In this document: piece after piece, positions 19,154-27,902 of the stretch
Layout: each line of letters opens with the position of its first letter
Position numbering within the stretch: position 1 is the stretch's first letter
Source of the DNA: Phyllobacterium zundukense
GTDB taxonomy: Bacteria; Pseudomonadota; Alphaproteobacteria; Rhizobiales; Rhizobiaceae
NCBI RefSeq assembly: GCF_002764115.1
Contig: NZ_CP017940.1
Span: 842,501-906,500, forward strand
DNA: 64,000 bases
Direction of reading: 5' to 3'
The notes under the pieces: model-generated
Told to the model about the DNA's origin: nothing
Database searches by the model: none
The model's input: the letters and a program-made list of their open reading frames with translations, nothing else
Program-made: the position numbers and the translations under genes

Positions 19154-19290
19154 GGCTTACTCCTGACGTTCGCTGCTAGAGAGAGACTAGGCCACAGCCG
19201 GAGTATTCCTGAAACCGCGCAACGACCCGCTATGTCGGGTTTCCGACAGTTCTCGCACGTGCCCCCTTTTCAATCCCGCTGTCGCACCGC

Positions 19291-19333
19291 ATCATTGGCC
19301 GAACCGCAATCATTGGCCGAACCGCAATCATTG
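19291..19333. repeat. 18-bp tandem repeat
   Basis: The unit ATCATTGGCCGAACCGCA occurs twice in direct succession (19291-19308, 19309-19326) and begins a third time (ATCATTG). The array ends only 14 bases before the thioesterase start, so it forms most of that gene's immediate leader. Confidence 0.9.
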
Positions 19334-19346
19334 ATGGAGACTGCAA

Positions 19347-19739
19347 TTGACCGAAGAGACGAAGCCGATTGGCGAATTGACCCTGCGTACGCTCGCAATG
19401 CCGGCTGACGCCAACGCGGCAGGCGATATTTTCGGTGGCTGGGTCATGGCGCAGATGGATTTGTCCTGCGGCATACGGGCGGCGGAACGGGCGAGGGGAC
19501 GCGTGGTGACGGCAGCGGTGAAGGAAATGGCCTTCGCCAAGCCCGTCAAGATTGGCGATACGCTGTGCGTCTACACCCATATCGCCCATGTCGGCCGTAC
19601 GTCGATTACACTGAAGGTCGAGGCCTGGGCGCAGCGGTATCTCTCGGATTTGATGGAGCTGGTCACCCACGCCGATTTCGTCATGGTCGCGCTCGACAAG
19701 AGCGGCAAGCCGACGCCGGTGCCCGCGACCAGGTCCTGA
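19347..19739 (+). CDS. Acyl-CoA thioesterase, YciA-like
   Basis: This hot-dog fold thioesterase has 130 residues and probably hydrolyses short- to medium-chain acyl-CoA in the cytoplasm. The LAMPADANAAGDIFGGWVMAQMD segment holds the active-site Asn/Asp, and the VVTAAVKEMAFAKPVKIGD stretch is typical of the YciA/BFIT group. It starts with TTG at 19347, supported by GGAG eight bases upstream; no in-frame ATG is available nearby. An 18-bp tandem repeat lies just before the ribosome site. The stop is 5 bases from the stop of the convergent VOC gene. Confidence 0.88.
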   Translation: MTEETKPIGELTLRTLAMPADANAAGDIFGGWVMAQMDLSCGIRAAERARGRVVTAAVKEMAFAKPVKIGDTLCVYTHIAHVGRTSITLKVEAWAQRYLSDLMELVTHADFVMVALDKSGKPTPVPATRS

Positions 19740-19744
19740 CCCTA

Positions 19745-20167
19745 CTAACTCTGACTGCCGATCATATATTTGTCCCAGAACCCGGCCTCCGCTTCGGTCT
19801 GTTCGACAATGTCGATCCACAGGCCAGAAGGATCATGGAAACCGAAACGGCGTTGGCCGAAAGGCTCGTCTATCAAAGGATATTCGATCTTGAGGCCGGT
19901 GGCGCCGATCGTTTCAAATGCTGCCTTGGCGTCCTCAACCTGAAGTTCGAAACACATGCCCTTTCCGCTGAAATTATCAGGGCCGGGCGGGGCGGATGGA
20001 TGGTCGGGGGTCATGAAGGCGATCGACGCCGATTGATCCTCCGTCGTCAGCCAGGAGATCCAGGTGCTGTCGAAGCCGCTGAAAAAGCCCAAATGCCGGA
20101 TCCAGAAATCGCGACAGGCCTCCTTTCGATTGGTGACGATGATCGGATAGCGGTCAGTGAAACGCAT
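19745..20167 (-). CDS. VOC-family (glyoxalase/bleomycin-resistance-like) protein
   Basis: This 140-residue protein has a vicinal-oxygen-chelate fold: two beta-alpha-beta3 modules, with the end DPSGLWIDIVEQ typical of VOC proteins. The exact reaction is unknown; members include glyoxalase I, dioxygenases and drug-binding proteins. GGGAGGA six bases before the ATG gives a strong start. It is probably monocistronic and convergent with the thioesterase gene. The metal ligand set cannot be assigned with certainty. Confidence 0.82.
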   Translation of the reverse strand: MRFTDRYPIIVTNRKEACRDFWIRHLGFFSGFDSTWISWLTTEDQSASIAFMTPDHPSAPPGPDNFSGKGMCFELQVEDAKAAFETIGATGLKIEYPLIDEPFGQRRFGFHDPSGLWIDIVEQTEAEAGFWDKYMIGSQS

Positions 20168-20375
20168 GGTGTCCTCCCGGGATTACGAATCCTCGCATTA
20201 AACAAGCATCGAAAAGCCGGTGGCAAGTAGCGTTTGTCAGGAGGCTGAAATAGGAATATGTTCTCAGATGAGAACTTTCAGTTGGAAAATTGCAGCTACG
20301 GCAATCAAGACCTGAGCGGCTTTTGACATGGGCCTTGGATGCAGCGAGTATCGACCAAGCTCCTGTTCCATCTCA

Positions 20376-20455
20376 GGAAAAAAGCATTTCCACTTCTGTG
20401 AAAAGCGTTTCATATTTGACCAAAACCATTCCATTTTAGGCAGAAAGCGTTTGAG
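20376..20455. promoter_or_regulatory. Three imperfect palindromes upstream of ltrA
   Basis: GGAAAAAAGCATTTCC (20376-20391), TGAAAAGCGTTTCA (20399-20412) and CAGAAAGCGTTTGAG (20441-20455) share a GAAA-N4/5-TTTC pattern. They could be sites for one regulator in front of ltrA. The pattern is AT-rich and may be chance. Confidence 0.3.
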
Positions 20456-20471
20456 AAATTGGGGCAAGAAA

Positions 20472-21662
20472 GTGGCATTTTTCGGAGCAATTCAAGACTA
20501 CTCACGCAGGCGCGGTGAGATCGACAGCGCGAAAGTCGACTTCGTCGAGCTGTTTTTCGACCTCGTTTTCGTCTTCGCCATCACACAGATATCGCATTTG
20601 CTGCTCCACGATCTGAGCCTCAAGGGGCTTGCCGAGAGTGCCTTGCTGCTCGCAGCGATCTGGTGGGTCTGGGTCTATACGATGTGGTGCACCAATTGGC
20701 TCGATCCGGCCACCCCGCCAGTGCGGATCATGCTGTTCGTGCTGATGCTGGCCGGACTGGTGCTTTCCACTTCAATTCCGACCGCATTCGGCGAACGGGG
20801 ATTGGTATTCGCGTGTGCCTTCGTTTTTATGCAACTTGGCCGATCGATCTTCATGATCTGGGCGTTGCGTCACCACAATCGCGCCAATTACCGGAATTTC
20901 CTGCGGATCACGATCTGGCTCGCCATTTCGGGTTCGTTTTGGGTTGCCGGCGGTTTTGCCGAGCCGGAAAGCCGGCTCTTCCTTTGGCCCATCGCTTTGG
21001 CAATTGAATTGCTGGGGCCTGCGTTCGGTTTCTGGCTGCCGGGTCTGGGCGCGTCGTCGACAGGCGATTGGGATGTGGATGGCAACCATATGGCGGAGCG
21101 AGCCGCGCTGTTCATCATTATCGCGTTGGGGGAGTCGATTCTTGTTTCAGGCGCTACTTTTGCCGATCAGGAGTGGAATTTCATCGCCTTTTCTGCATTC
21201 CTGACGACCTTCGTTGCCTCGGTCGCCATGTGGCTGGTTTATTTCAACGTCGGTCAATCGGCAGCCCACCACAAGATCGCGGCTACCGATGATCCCGGCA
21301 GGATTGCGCGCGTGGCCTATACTTATGTCCACGTTCTGCTTGTGGCCGGTATTATCGTCGTCGCCGTCTCGGATGAGCTCATTCTCGCACACCCGACAGG
21401 TCATTCGGATGCTGCCACGATCTGGACCTCGATTGGCGGAACCGCGCTTTATCTCGCCGGGAATCTGCTATTCAAACGCTATATCGCCGGTAGAGTGCCG
21501 CTCTCTCACCTGGTCGGCCTGGGGCTATGTGCAGTTCTGACCTTCTTTGCTGCAAACCTGTCGCCGCTCATGCTTGGTGCGTCGACGAGCGGCATTTTGA
21601 TCATTGTCACGATCTGGGAGTATTTCGGTCAGGCTGAGGCAGATCATCCGGTCAAAACCTGA
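20472..21662 (+). CDS. ltrA: Low-temperature-requirement A (LtrA) family membrane protein
   Basis: This inner-membrane protein of about 396 residues has some ten hydrophobic segments. The N-terminal VDFVELFFDLVFVFAITQISHLL and the central ERAALFIIIALGESILVSGATF motifs define the LtrA family, first described in Listeria for growth in the cold; the biochemical role is unknown. The start is uncertain. GTG at 20472 gives a normal-length protein starting just before the conserved region, while the frame is open 48 codons further upstream through AT-rich sequence unlike the coding part. It converges on the extensin-like gene with a 4-base gap. Confidence 0.8.
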   Translation: MAFFGAIQDYSRRRGEIDSAKVDFVELFFDLVFVFAITQISHLLLHDLSLKGLAESALLLAAIWWVWVYTMWCTNWLDPATPPVRIMLFVLMLAGLVLSTSIPTAFGERGLVFACAFVFMQLGRSIFMIWALRHHNRANYRNFLRITIWLAISGSFWVAGGFAEPESRLFLWPIALAIELLGPAFGFWLPGLGASSTGDWDVDGNHMAERAALFIIIALGESILVSGATFADQEWNFIAFSAFLTTFVASVAMWLVYFNVGQSAAHHKIAATDDPGRIARVAYTYVHVLLVAGIIVVAVSDELILAHPTGHSDAATIWTSIGGTALYLAGNLLFKRYIAGRVPLSHLVGLGLCAVLTFFAANLSPLMLGASTSGILIIVTIWEYFGQAEADHPVKT

Positions 21663-21666
21663 CTGT

Positions 21667-22659
21667 CTAGCGGCAGGCGCGGTGGCCGCTTCGGCGTTGC
21701 ATCAGGTCGAAATGGAAATGATCACGGTGGAACCGGTCATAGCCCGGACCGAGAACCGTTGTGAAATAATCGCAAGCGTCAGAGCGAACGGTATTCAAGA
21801 GGCCCCGTTGACGAAAGGCAAAGAAGCCGGGTTTCTGCACCTTGATATCACGGCCATTGTTGAGCGTAATTTTGGCAATGTCGAGTGCGTTGCCCTTGGA
21901 ATGTTCGGACATGGCCCTGCCGCGCTGATTGCTCATGGTGCGGCAGGAATAACTCGATGCCTGATGAATCGTATTGATCCCCGAGAGGTAGCGCAGCCGA
22001 GTCGAAGGCGAGAGATCGCCCTTGACCCAGCGCGCGAAGGCAAGCGTCATCTGGCAGTTTAATGTTGCGCTCGGCTTCAGTTTGATCCGTCCGCTCGAAA
22101 ATCCGCTAACCGTGAGCGGGTGATCGATCCGGCAAACGCCGCCGTCATTGATGGGTTCGCGTTCCTGGAAGACGACGCCAAGCCGTTTCAGCTGGGTGCG
22201 ACAGGCGACCTCGCTTCCTGACATGGCCACGGCACTTTCACCGCGGGCAATGGGATCGCGAATACCCCCGGGATAGCCATAGCTTTCGGCATCATCGGAG
22301 GCCGGCTCCGATTCCGGCAGGGAGTAGGGTTTCGGCTCGGCGACCTGCGGGGCGTCCGGCACGACAAGTGTATCCGGCTGCTGTCCGGCGTCCGGCACAG
22401 ATAGCACCTCGGGCTCCTGCACGGCGAACTCGCCTGATTGCGGGTTGGATAACTGCTCAGTTGCCTCACTCGCTACTTGCTGGCTCTCCTCGCTCGCCAG
22501 CGATTGATCGGCCACGGGGGTATCCGTGCCATTACCCACATCGGCCATTGGACGCCTCACATCGCCCATGCCGCAAGCACTGAGCGCCATGCAGCTGCAC
22601 AGAGCCAGAATGGTTGAAACGCGCTTCAAGTTCATAGCGGACGACAACGCAAAACTCAT
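21667..22659 (-). CDS. Extensin-like lipoprotein
   Basis: This exported protein of about 330 residues has a signal peptide with lipobox ALSA-C (Cys29), then an acidic Pro/Glu/Ser-rich linker (about 35-130) and a C-terminal extensin-like domain. That domain has CRTQLKRLGV, PLTVSGF, LNCQMTLAFARWV, SEHSKGNALDI and the HRDHFHFDL motif. The His/Asp motifs resemble metal-dependent peptidases of the D,D-carboxypeptidase fold, so a cell-wall role is plausible but unproved. The start at 22659 is chosen over a longer frame because the signal peptide follows it. An ATG eight codons later is also possible. Confidence 0.8.
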   Translation of the reverse strand: MSFALSSAMNLKRVSTILALCSCMALSACGMGDVRRPMADVGNGTDTPVADQSLASEESQQVASEATEQLSNPQSGEFAVQEPEVLSVPDAGQQPDTLVVPDAPQVAEPKPYSLPESEPASDDAESYGYPGGIRDPIARGESAVAMSGSEVACRTQLKRLGVVFQEREPINDGGVCRIDHPLTVSGFSSGRIKLKPSATLNCQMTLAFARWVKGDLSPSTRLRYLSGINTIHQASSYSCRTMSNQRGRAMSEHSKGNALDIAKITLNNGRDIKVQKPGFFAFRQRGLLNTVRSDACDYFTTVLGPGYDRFHRDHFHFDLMQRRSGHRACR

Positions 22660-22863
22660 GTCACCACATCCCGTTTGCCCGATACGCAGGCGGATGCAGC
22701 TAAAAATAGAGACAAATTGTAAAGGAAAGGTCAGTGCGACAATTAACGCCTGCGTCGGGAATGTGGCGGCATTTTCTATTGAAGTGGCTTGATTTTGCTG
22801 CATTCAACGATGCAATTAGTGCACTGCACAACAAGCCTCTCCTTTCCTCCCGAAAGAACCATC

Positions 22864-23214
22864 ATGCCAACCTTCTTATCGCCTTCCATCCTGCCGATCA
22901 TATTTCTTATTGCGTCCAACGTGTTCATGACTTTCGCCTGGTACGGGCATTTGAAATATCCGGCGGCGGCGCTCACGCCAGTTGTCTTCATCAGCTGGGG
23001 TATCGCGCTGGTGGAATATTGGTTCGCCGTTCCGGCAAATCGCATCGGGCATGCGGTCTATTCGACGGCGGAACTCAAGACCATGCAGGAAGTGATCACG
23101 CTGGTTGTTTTCAGCCTGTTCTCGGTGTTTTACCTGAAGGAATCATTCACCTGGCAGCATGTGGCCGGTTTCATTCTGATTGCCGGCGGCGCGACGCTGA
23201 TCTTCAAGGCTTGA
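22864..23214 (+). CDS. DMT-like small membrane protein (DUF486)
   Basis: This 116-residue protein has four hydrophobic helices (ILPIIFLIASNVFMTFAWYG, ALTPVVFISWGIALVEYW, VITLVVFSLFSVFYL, VAGFILIAGGATLIF) and matches the DUF486 family, half the size of a drug/metabolite transporter. It probably acts as a dimer; the substrate is unknown. The ATG at 22864 begins directly before the first helix; a longer frame upstream is hydrophilic and unlikely. The last 11 bases overlap the 3' end of the convergent EamA gene. Confidence 0.8.
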   Translation: MPTFLSPSILPIIFLIASNVFMTFAWYGHLKYPAAALTPVVFISWGIALVEYWFAVPANRIGHAVYSTAELKTMQEVITLVVFSLFSVFYLKESFTWQHVAGFILIAGGATLIFKA

Positions 23215-24094
23215 CTTCGGCACGACTTCGAAGAGCCGGAATAAGCTCAACCGTAATCATTGCGATGAAGATGAGCGCGCAGCCGGTCGCTCCCTGAAGT
23301 GACATGCGCTCTCCCAGCATAAGCGCGCCGAAAAGAGCCGCGAACAACGCTTCGGAAGACAGCATGATGGCCGCCTGCGGCGCAGTTGTGAAGCGCTGAC
23401 CAACGGCCTGCAGTGTGAAAGCGATGCCGGACGAGATGATCCCGGCAAAGAGAATTTCCGGTGCAGCGGCGATAATCGAAAAAAGTTCGGTGCGTTCTGT
23501 TCCAAGGGTCACGATGAAGCCAAGCACAGCGCATACAGCAAACTGTACAAGTGAAAGCATGATCGGCCTGCCGTTATTTGCGGCAATGCGATTGATGAAG
23601 ATGATCTGCAATGCCCAGAAGACAGCGCATGCAACGATCAGCCAATCGCCAGTCGTCAGTCCTTCCAGGAGTCCCCCTGATAGGAGATAAATGCCGGCAA
23701 GTGCGGTCAGCGCGCAAGGCCACACGACAGGATGTGGCCATTGCCAGAAAAGCAGGACAGCGAGGAACGGCACCATGACCACATAGAGCCCGGTCAGGAA
23801 GCCGGCATTTGTGACAGACGTTGTCTGCATGCCGATCTGCTGGAGCGCTGCCCCTGCAAAAAGCATCAACCCGATGACGGCAAAGCCGAAATAGTCGGAA
23901 TGCGAGAGCTTCTTCGGGGCTGCCTTTGCTTCGCGGATCGCAAGTGGCGTTACGGTAAGCACTGCGAGCAAAAAGCGCAGGGTGATGAACATGAAAGGTT
24001 CGACACTGTCCATGGCACTCGACTGCGCCACGAAACCCAGGCCCCAGATGGCTCCAGCAGCAAGCAGCAAAATATTGGCACGGCCATGCGTCAT
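23204..24094 (-). CDS. EamA-family DMT transporter
   Basis: This inner-membrane exporter of the drug/metabolite transporter superfamily has 296 residues and ten predicted helices in two EamA repeats: the first from LLLAAGAIWGLGFVAQS, the second from WLIVACAVFWALQIIFINRI to about residue 285. Family members export amino acids or metabolites; the substrate here is unknown. The C-terminal coding end overlaps the convergent DUF486 gene by 11 bases. Confidence 0.88.
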   Translation of the reverse strand: MTHGRANILLLAAGAIWGLGFVAQSSAMDSVEPFMFITLRFLLAVLTVTPLAIREAKAAPKKLSHSDYFGFAVIGLMLFAGAALQQIGMQTTSVTNAGFLTGLYVVMVPFLAVLLFWQWPHPVVWPCALTALAGIYLLSGGLLEGLTTGDWLIVACAVFWALQIIFINRIAANNGRPIMLSLVQFAVCAVLGFIVTLGTERTELFSIIAAAPEILFAGIISSGIAFTLQAVGQRFTTAPQAAIMLSSEALFAALFGALMLGERMSLQGATGCALIFIAMITVELIPALRSRAEVKP

Positions 24095-24197
24095 GATGAT
24101 CCCACAGATTCTGCGGTCACCTGAAATCCCGCGACGGGATGTCTACAGATTGCAATTTACGTCGGCAAGAGCATCAGCCAAGAGAGTGCCTTGAACG

Positions 24198-25346
24198 TCA
24201 GGTCTGTGGCGTGCGCGTCAGCCGGATGATTTCCCCGTTGCTGTCATCGGTAAGCAGATAGATCGAGCCATCGCTTGCAACGCGCACATCGCGGATACGC
24301 CCAAACTCGCCTTCGAGAAGAAGTTCCTCGCCCTTGATGACGCCTTTCTCGTCGCGGTCCAGTCGTACGAGCATCTGGGATTTCAGTGCCCCGACGAGGA
24401 GATCGCCCTTCCACTCCGGAAACATCGGCCCTTCATAAACCGCCAATCCCGAAGGTGCGATCGAGGGATCCCAATAATACAGGGGCTGTTCGTAGCCTTC
24501 CGCTGCGGTTCCTATGCCAATTTTCGCGCCGGAGTAATCTCTGCCATAGGTTATGATTGGCCAGCCATAGTTCTTGCCAGCCTGTGGCTGATTGATTTCA
24601 TCGCCACCCTTGGCGCCGTGCTCGACAGTCCATAGCGATTGGGTGACGGGATCCCAGACCGCGCCTTGCTGGTTGCGGTGTCCCTTGGACCAGATCTCCG
24701 GCAAGCCTTTTTTGCCATCAGCGAACGGATTGTCCGCTGGAATGGTACCGTCCGCGTTGATCCGAAGCACGGCACCGGCCCGATCCTTGAAATCCTGGGC
24801 CCGCATTTTTTCACCCTCATCACCCATGGTCACGAACAGCTTGCCGTCCGGCGCAAACACAATGCGCGAACCAAAATGATTCGAGCTTTTCGTTTTTTTA
24901 CTGGCAGGCACCAGCACCTTCACGTCTTCAAGTGAAGCGCTGTTTGCAGAACGAACGAGCTTGGCGCGCGTCAGAACCGTACCGGACCCGCCCTTTCCCG
25001 GTTCGCAATAGCTGAAAAAGATCAAGCCGCTTGTGGCGAAATCCGGTGCAAGCGTGACATCGAGAAGACCACCTTCGCCGCCAACGGCGACTTCAGGGAC
25101 ATTGGCAACCGGCTCCGATACTCTGCCGTCCTTGACGATACGTATGGTTCCGCTGCGCTCAGTGACAAGTAGGGCGCCATCAGGAAGGAAAGCCAGCCCC
25201 CAGGGATGATCGAGCCCCTCGGCGACTGTCTGCGCTGAAATCCTTACGGCGGTTTCGGTTCTGTAGTCCTTGGCGTGCGCGTTCATGGACGAGGCCAGCA
25301 GCGCAACAGACGTGCTCAGGAATGCAATGCTCAAGCTTTTTTTCAT
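24198..25346 (-). CDS. PQQ-dependent sugar dehydrogenase-like protein (YliI/Asd type)
   Basis: This exported six-bladed beta-propeller of 382 residues belongs to the soluble aldose sugar dehydrogenase family. It has a signal peptide (about residues 1-25, ending AHA) and the motifs LDHPWGLAFLPDGALLVTERSG, GGEGGLLDVTLAPDF, NHFGSRIVFAPDGKLFVTMGDEG, GHRNQQGAVWDP and EHGAKGGDEIN, all typical of the PQQ-binding propeller. It would oxidise aldoses in the periplasm if PQQ is available; no pqq genes are in this window. The start at 25346 directly precedes the signal peptide. Longer in-frame starts (25397, 25373) would bury it. Confidence 0.85.
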   Translation of the reverse strand: MKKSLSIAFLSTSVALLASSMNAHAKDYRTETAVRISAQTVAEGLDHPWGLAFLPDGALLVTERSGTIRIVKDGRVSEPVANVPEVAVGGEGGLLDVTLAPDFATSGLIFFSYCEPGKGGSGTVLTRAKLVRSANSASLEDVKVLVPASKKTKSSNHFGSRIVFAPDGKLFVTMGDEGEKMRAQDFKDRAGAVLRINADGTIPADNPFADGKKGLPEIWSKGHRNQQGAVWDPVTQSLWTVEHGAKGGDEINQPQAGKNYGWPIITYGRDYSGAKIGIGTAAEGYEQPLYYWDPSIAPSGLAVYEGPMFPEWKGDLLVGALKSQMLVRLDRDEKGVIKGEELLLEGEFGRIRDVRVASDGSIYLLTDDSNGEIIRLTRTPQT

Positions 25347-25509
25347 TGGAGGCGTTCCCTCATTCGATCCCATGATGACATTTTGCGCATAATCCATGCA
25401 TCCGTCGTGTCACAGTGACGTGAATGGCTGTTTGATTCCGGTTCAGTCGCCGGTTGCAAGTTGAGTGTTGCGACATTTTCCACTTTGTTCGTGAAATTGC
25501 CGGAAACAA

Positions 25510-25518
25510 TGCTATATT
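25510..25518 (+). promoter_or_regulatory. Candidate extended -10 promoter of greA
   Basis: TGCTATATT matches an extended -10 element (TGN-TATATT). No good -35 is seen at the proper distance. The predicted start near 25525 lies just upstream of the leader hairpin. Confidence 0.4.
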
Positions 25519-25534
25519 AGGGGACGAATGACTG

Positions 25535-25577
25535 AACGGTTCCGAAGTCTTGAGCTTCGGCGACCGTTTTCTTTTTG
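25535..25577 (+). terminator. Terminator/attenuator in the greA leader
   Basis: The stem AACGGT-TCCGAAG pairs with CTTCGG-C-ACCGTT (25535-25547 with 25555-25568) and is followed at once by TTTTCTTTTT. The upstream gene points the other way, so this intrinsic terminator lies inside the greA transcript, about 55 bases before the ribosome site. It would release a short leader RNA unless read through. Confidence 0.75.
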
Positions 25578-25631
25578 TGCCGCGCGGCCTCGTTGGAGCG
25601 CTGCTCGACACTGTCTACGAAAGGAGAGGGC

Positions 25632-26105
25632 ATGGAAAAGGTCCCGATGACTCAGGCTGGATTCGACAAGCTCAAGGAAGAATTGCGCTGGCGCCAACAG
25701 GAAGAGCGTCCTCGCATTATCGCGGCGATTTCGGAGGCGCGCGCCCATGGCGACCTTTCGGAAAATGCCGAGTATCACGCCGCCAAGGAAGCGCAGAGCC
25801 ACAATGAGGGCCGCGTCGGCGAGCTCGAGGATTACACCGCTCGTGCAGAGATCATCGATATTTCGAAGCTGTCAGGCGCCACGATCAAATTTGGCGCCAC
25901 GATCCATTTGATCGACGAGGACACTGAGGAGAAAAGGATCTACCAGATTGTTGGCGATCAGGAAGCTGATCCCAAGGCTGGCCGCATTTCCATTTCTTCG
26001 CCGATTGCACGTGCGCTGATCGGCAAGAGCGAAGGTGACACGATTGAAGTCATCGCACCTGGCGGTGCCCGGTCCTACGAAATCATCGGTTTCAGATTCG
26101 TTTAA
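25632..26105 (+). CDS. greA: Transcription elongation factor GreA
   Basis: GreA rescues backtracked RNA polymerase by stimulating cleavage of the nascent RNA. The 157 residues are standard. The N-terminal coiled coil (about 1-75) carries the acidic tip [18 protein letters not shown], and the C-terminal FKBP-like domain follows ([18 protein letters not shown]). The start has AAAGGAGAGG just upstream; a longer in-frame start lacks support. A terminator in its leader suggests that its expression is controlled by read-through, which GreA itself might influence. It is followed after 4 bases by the LPS-core mannosyltransferase gene, so the two are probably cotranscribed. Confidence 0.95.
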   Translation: MEKVPMTQAGFDKLKEELRWRQQEERPRIIAAISEARAHGDLSENAEYHAAKEAQSHNEGRVGELEDYTARAEIIDISKLSGATIKFGATIHLIDEDTEEKRIYQIVGDQEADPKAGRISISSPIARALIGKSEGDTIEVIAPGGARSYEIIGFRFV

Positions 26106-26109
26106 CGCG

Positions 26110-27174
26110 GTGTCGTTTGATACCGTGAGCAACGTCGAGGTGATCGCTCCGAATTTCAAGCGCAAGCTTTCGGGAGTCACCTCGACGATCATTCAACTTA
26201 TCCCGCTACAGCGGGCGAATGGTCTCAAGATCGTGACAATGGGCCCGGGGTTGCCGGCCGATCTGCCCAGCATCGGATGGGCTTCGCTCCCCCGTCTCTG
26301 GTTCAAGCCGAGGACCCGGCCATTCCGTATCTGGCATGCGCGCCGCAACAATGAAATGATCGCCGGCATTTTCATGCGCTCGGTCCTGCGCATGAAACTG
26401 AAGCTGCTGTTTACCTCCGCGGCGCAACGCGACCACAAACCCTTCACCAAATGGCTGATCCGGCAAATGAACGCCGTGATTGCAACGAGCGGCAAGTCAG
26501 GCAGTTTTCTGAAAGTGCCGCACACGGTGATCATGCACGGTGTCGATACGGAGCTGTTTCACCCGCCACAGGATGACCAGGACAAATTCTCTGCATCGGG
26601 GCTTCCGGGGCAGTATCTCGTCGGCTGTTCCGGGCGTATCCGGCCTTCGAAAGGCACTGACCTGTTCGTTGACGCCATGATCAATCTTCTGCCGCGATAT
26701 CCGCAGTGGACCGCGGTCATGTCCGGCCGGACGACTGCGGAGCACAAGGGCTTTGAACAGGCGCTGCGCGACAAGATTGCACGGGCAGGGCTCGGCGATC
26801 GGATTGTGTTCCTGGGTGAGGTGCCGGATGTGCGCCTTTGGTATCGCAGGATGACCCTTTATGTGGCTCCTTCACGCAATGAAGGCTTTGGCCTGACACC
26901 GCTCGAGGCGATGGCCTCGCAGACCGCCGTCGTGGCGAGCGACGCGGGTGCCTACGCCGAGATGATCGAGCCCGGAACCGGAACCGTTGTTCCTGCCGGG
27001 GATGGCCCTGCGCTCGAAGCGGCGATTGCTCCCTATCTCGCGGATACGGCGATGTGCGAAAGGGCTGGCAGGTCGGGCCTCGCCCATGTCAGGGAAAAGT
27101 TCCCGCTGCAAAAAGAGGCCGCCAAGATACTCGAAGTCTATGAGCAGCTGTTTGACGATGGATCACGGCGGTGA
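26110..27174 (+). CDS. lpsB: LPS core mannosyltransferase (LpsB/LpcC/WadC type)
   Basis: This GT4-type glycosyltransferase of about 354 residues is predicted to add mannose to the inner core of lipopolysaccharide at the cytoplasmic membrane face. The N-terminus VEVIAPNFKRKLSGVTSTIIQLIP and the nucleotide-sugar-binding end SRNEGFGLTPLEA (EX7E) are visible, along with the GRIRPSKGTDLF motif. Both the position next to greA and the size match lpsB of Sinorhizobium, lpcC of Rhizobium and wadC of Brucella. The start is uncertain: GTG at 26110, four bases after the greA stop, would allow translational coupling; a second GTG is at 26125. The last bases overlap the next gene (GTGA). Confidence 0.85.
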   Translation: MSFDTVSNVEVIAPNFKRKLSGVTSTIIQLIPLQRANGLKIVTMGPGLPADLPSIGWASLPRLWFKPRTRPFRIWHARRNNEMIAGIFMRSVLRMKLKLLFTSAAQRDHKPFTKWLIRQMNAVIATSGKSGSFLKVPHTVIMHGVDTELFHPPQDDQDKFSASGLPGQYLVGCSGRIRPSKGTDLFVDAMINLLPRYPQWTAVMSGRTTAEHKGFEQALRDKIARAGLGDRIVFLGEVPDVRLWYRRMTLYVAPSRNEGFGLTPLEAMASQTAVVASDAGAYAEMIEPGTGTVVPAGDGPALEAAIAPYLADTAMCERAGRSGLAHVREKFPLQKEAAKILEVYEQLFDDGSRR

Positions 27175-27902
27175 AGGTTGCGGCATTCATCATCCATCTC
27201 AAGCGCGCTACGAAACGCGGCGAACATGTGCGCCGGTTGATCGGGCGCTTGCCGGTGAACGCGGAGATCATCGACGCGGTGGATGCGCTCGACATGCGCG
27301 ATGGTGACATCGACGCTGTCTATGCGCGCTCGCTTCACAGCCCCTTTTACCCCTTCAAGTTGCGTGTTTCGGAAGTCGCCTGCTTTCTATCCCACCGCAA
27401 AGCCTGGCAAACCATCGTTGATCGCAATCTCGATGCTGGTCTCGTCATCGAGGATGATGTCGATGTGGACGATGCTGCCTTTGCGGTGCAGTTGAGCCAA
27501 GCCATCGCTGTCCTGCAACCAGCTGATTATATCCGCTTTCCTCGCTGGCCAAGGGGCGAAAAGGGACCGGAAATTGCCCGGGAAGGCGCCGGCAGCATTA
27601 TCGAGCCGGAATTGCCGGGACTTGGCATGCAGGCGCAACTTGTCGGGCGCGATGCGGCGATTGCGCTTCTGGCGGCGACGGAGCGGTTCGACCGGCCGGT
27701 GGATACGACAATCCAGATGCGTTGGCTGCATCCGGTACGGATCCTGTCAGCACGGCCTATCACCATTCGTGAGATCGATTTCAATCTGGGCGGGACGGTG
27801 GTTCAGGACAAGAACAAGACGTTTCTTGACCGGCTTGGCCGGGAAATCCTGCGGCCCTATTACCGGGTGACGCTGTATCTCAATAATCGATTTCGCCGCT
27901 AG
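27171..27902 (+). CDS. Glycosyltransferase family 25 protein
   Basis: This is a putative LPS glycosyltransferase of 243 residues. GT25 features: the N-terminal FIIHLKRATKRGEHV, VSEVACFLSHRKAWQTIV, the acidic nucleotide-sugar site VIEDDVDVDDA (about residues 92-102) and the later LPGLGMQAQLVGRDAAIALL. It starts with GTG overlapping the lpsB stop as GTGA, so the two are translationally coupled. By position it takes the place of the lpsE-D-C genes of S. meliloti and probably completes the core. The donor sugar is unknown. Its end overlaps the convergent lrp gene by 4 bases. Confidence 0.85.
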   Translation: MKVAAFIIHLKRATKRGEHVRRLIGRLPVNAEIIDAVDALDMRDGDIDAVYARSLHSPFYPFKLRVSEVACFLSHRKAWQTIVDRNLDAGLVIEDDVDVDDAAFAVQLSQAIAVLQPADYIRFPRWPRGEKGPEIAREGAGSIIEPELPGLGMQAQLVGRDAAIALLAATERFDRPVDTTIQMRWLHPVRILSARPITIREIDFNLGGTVVQDKNKTFLDRLGREILRPYYRVTLYLNNRFRR

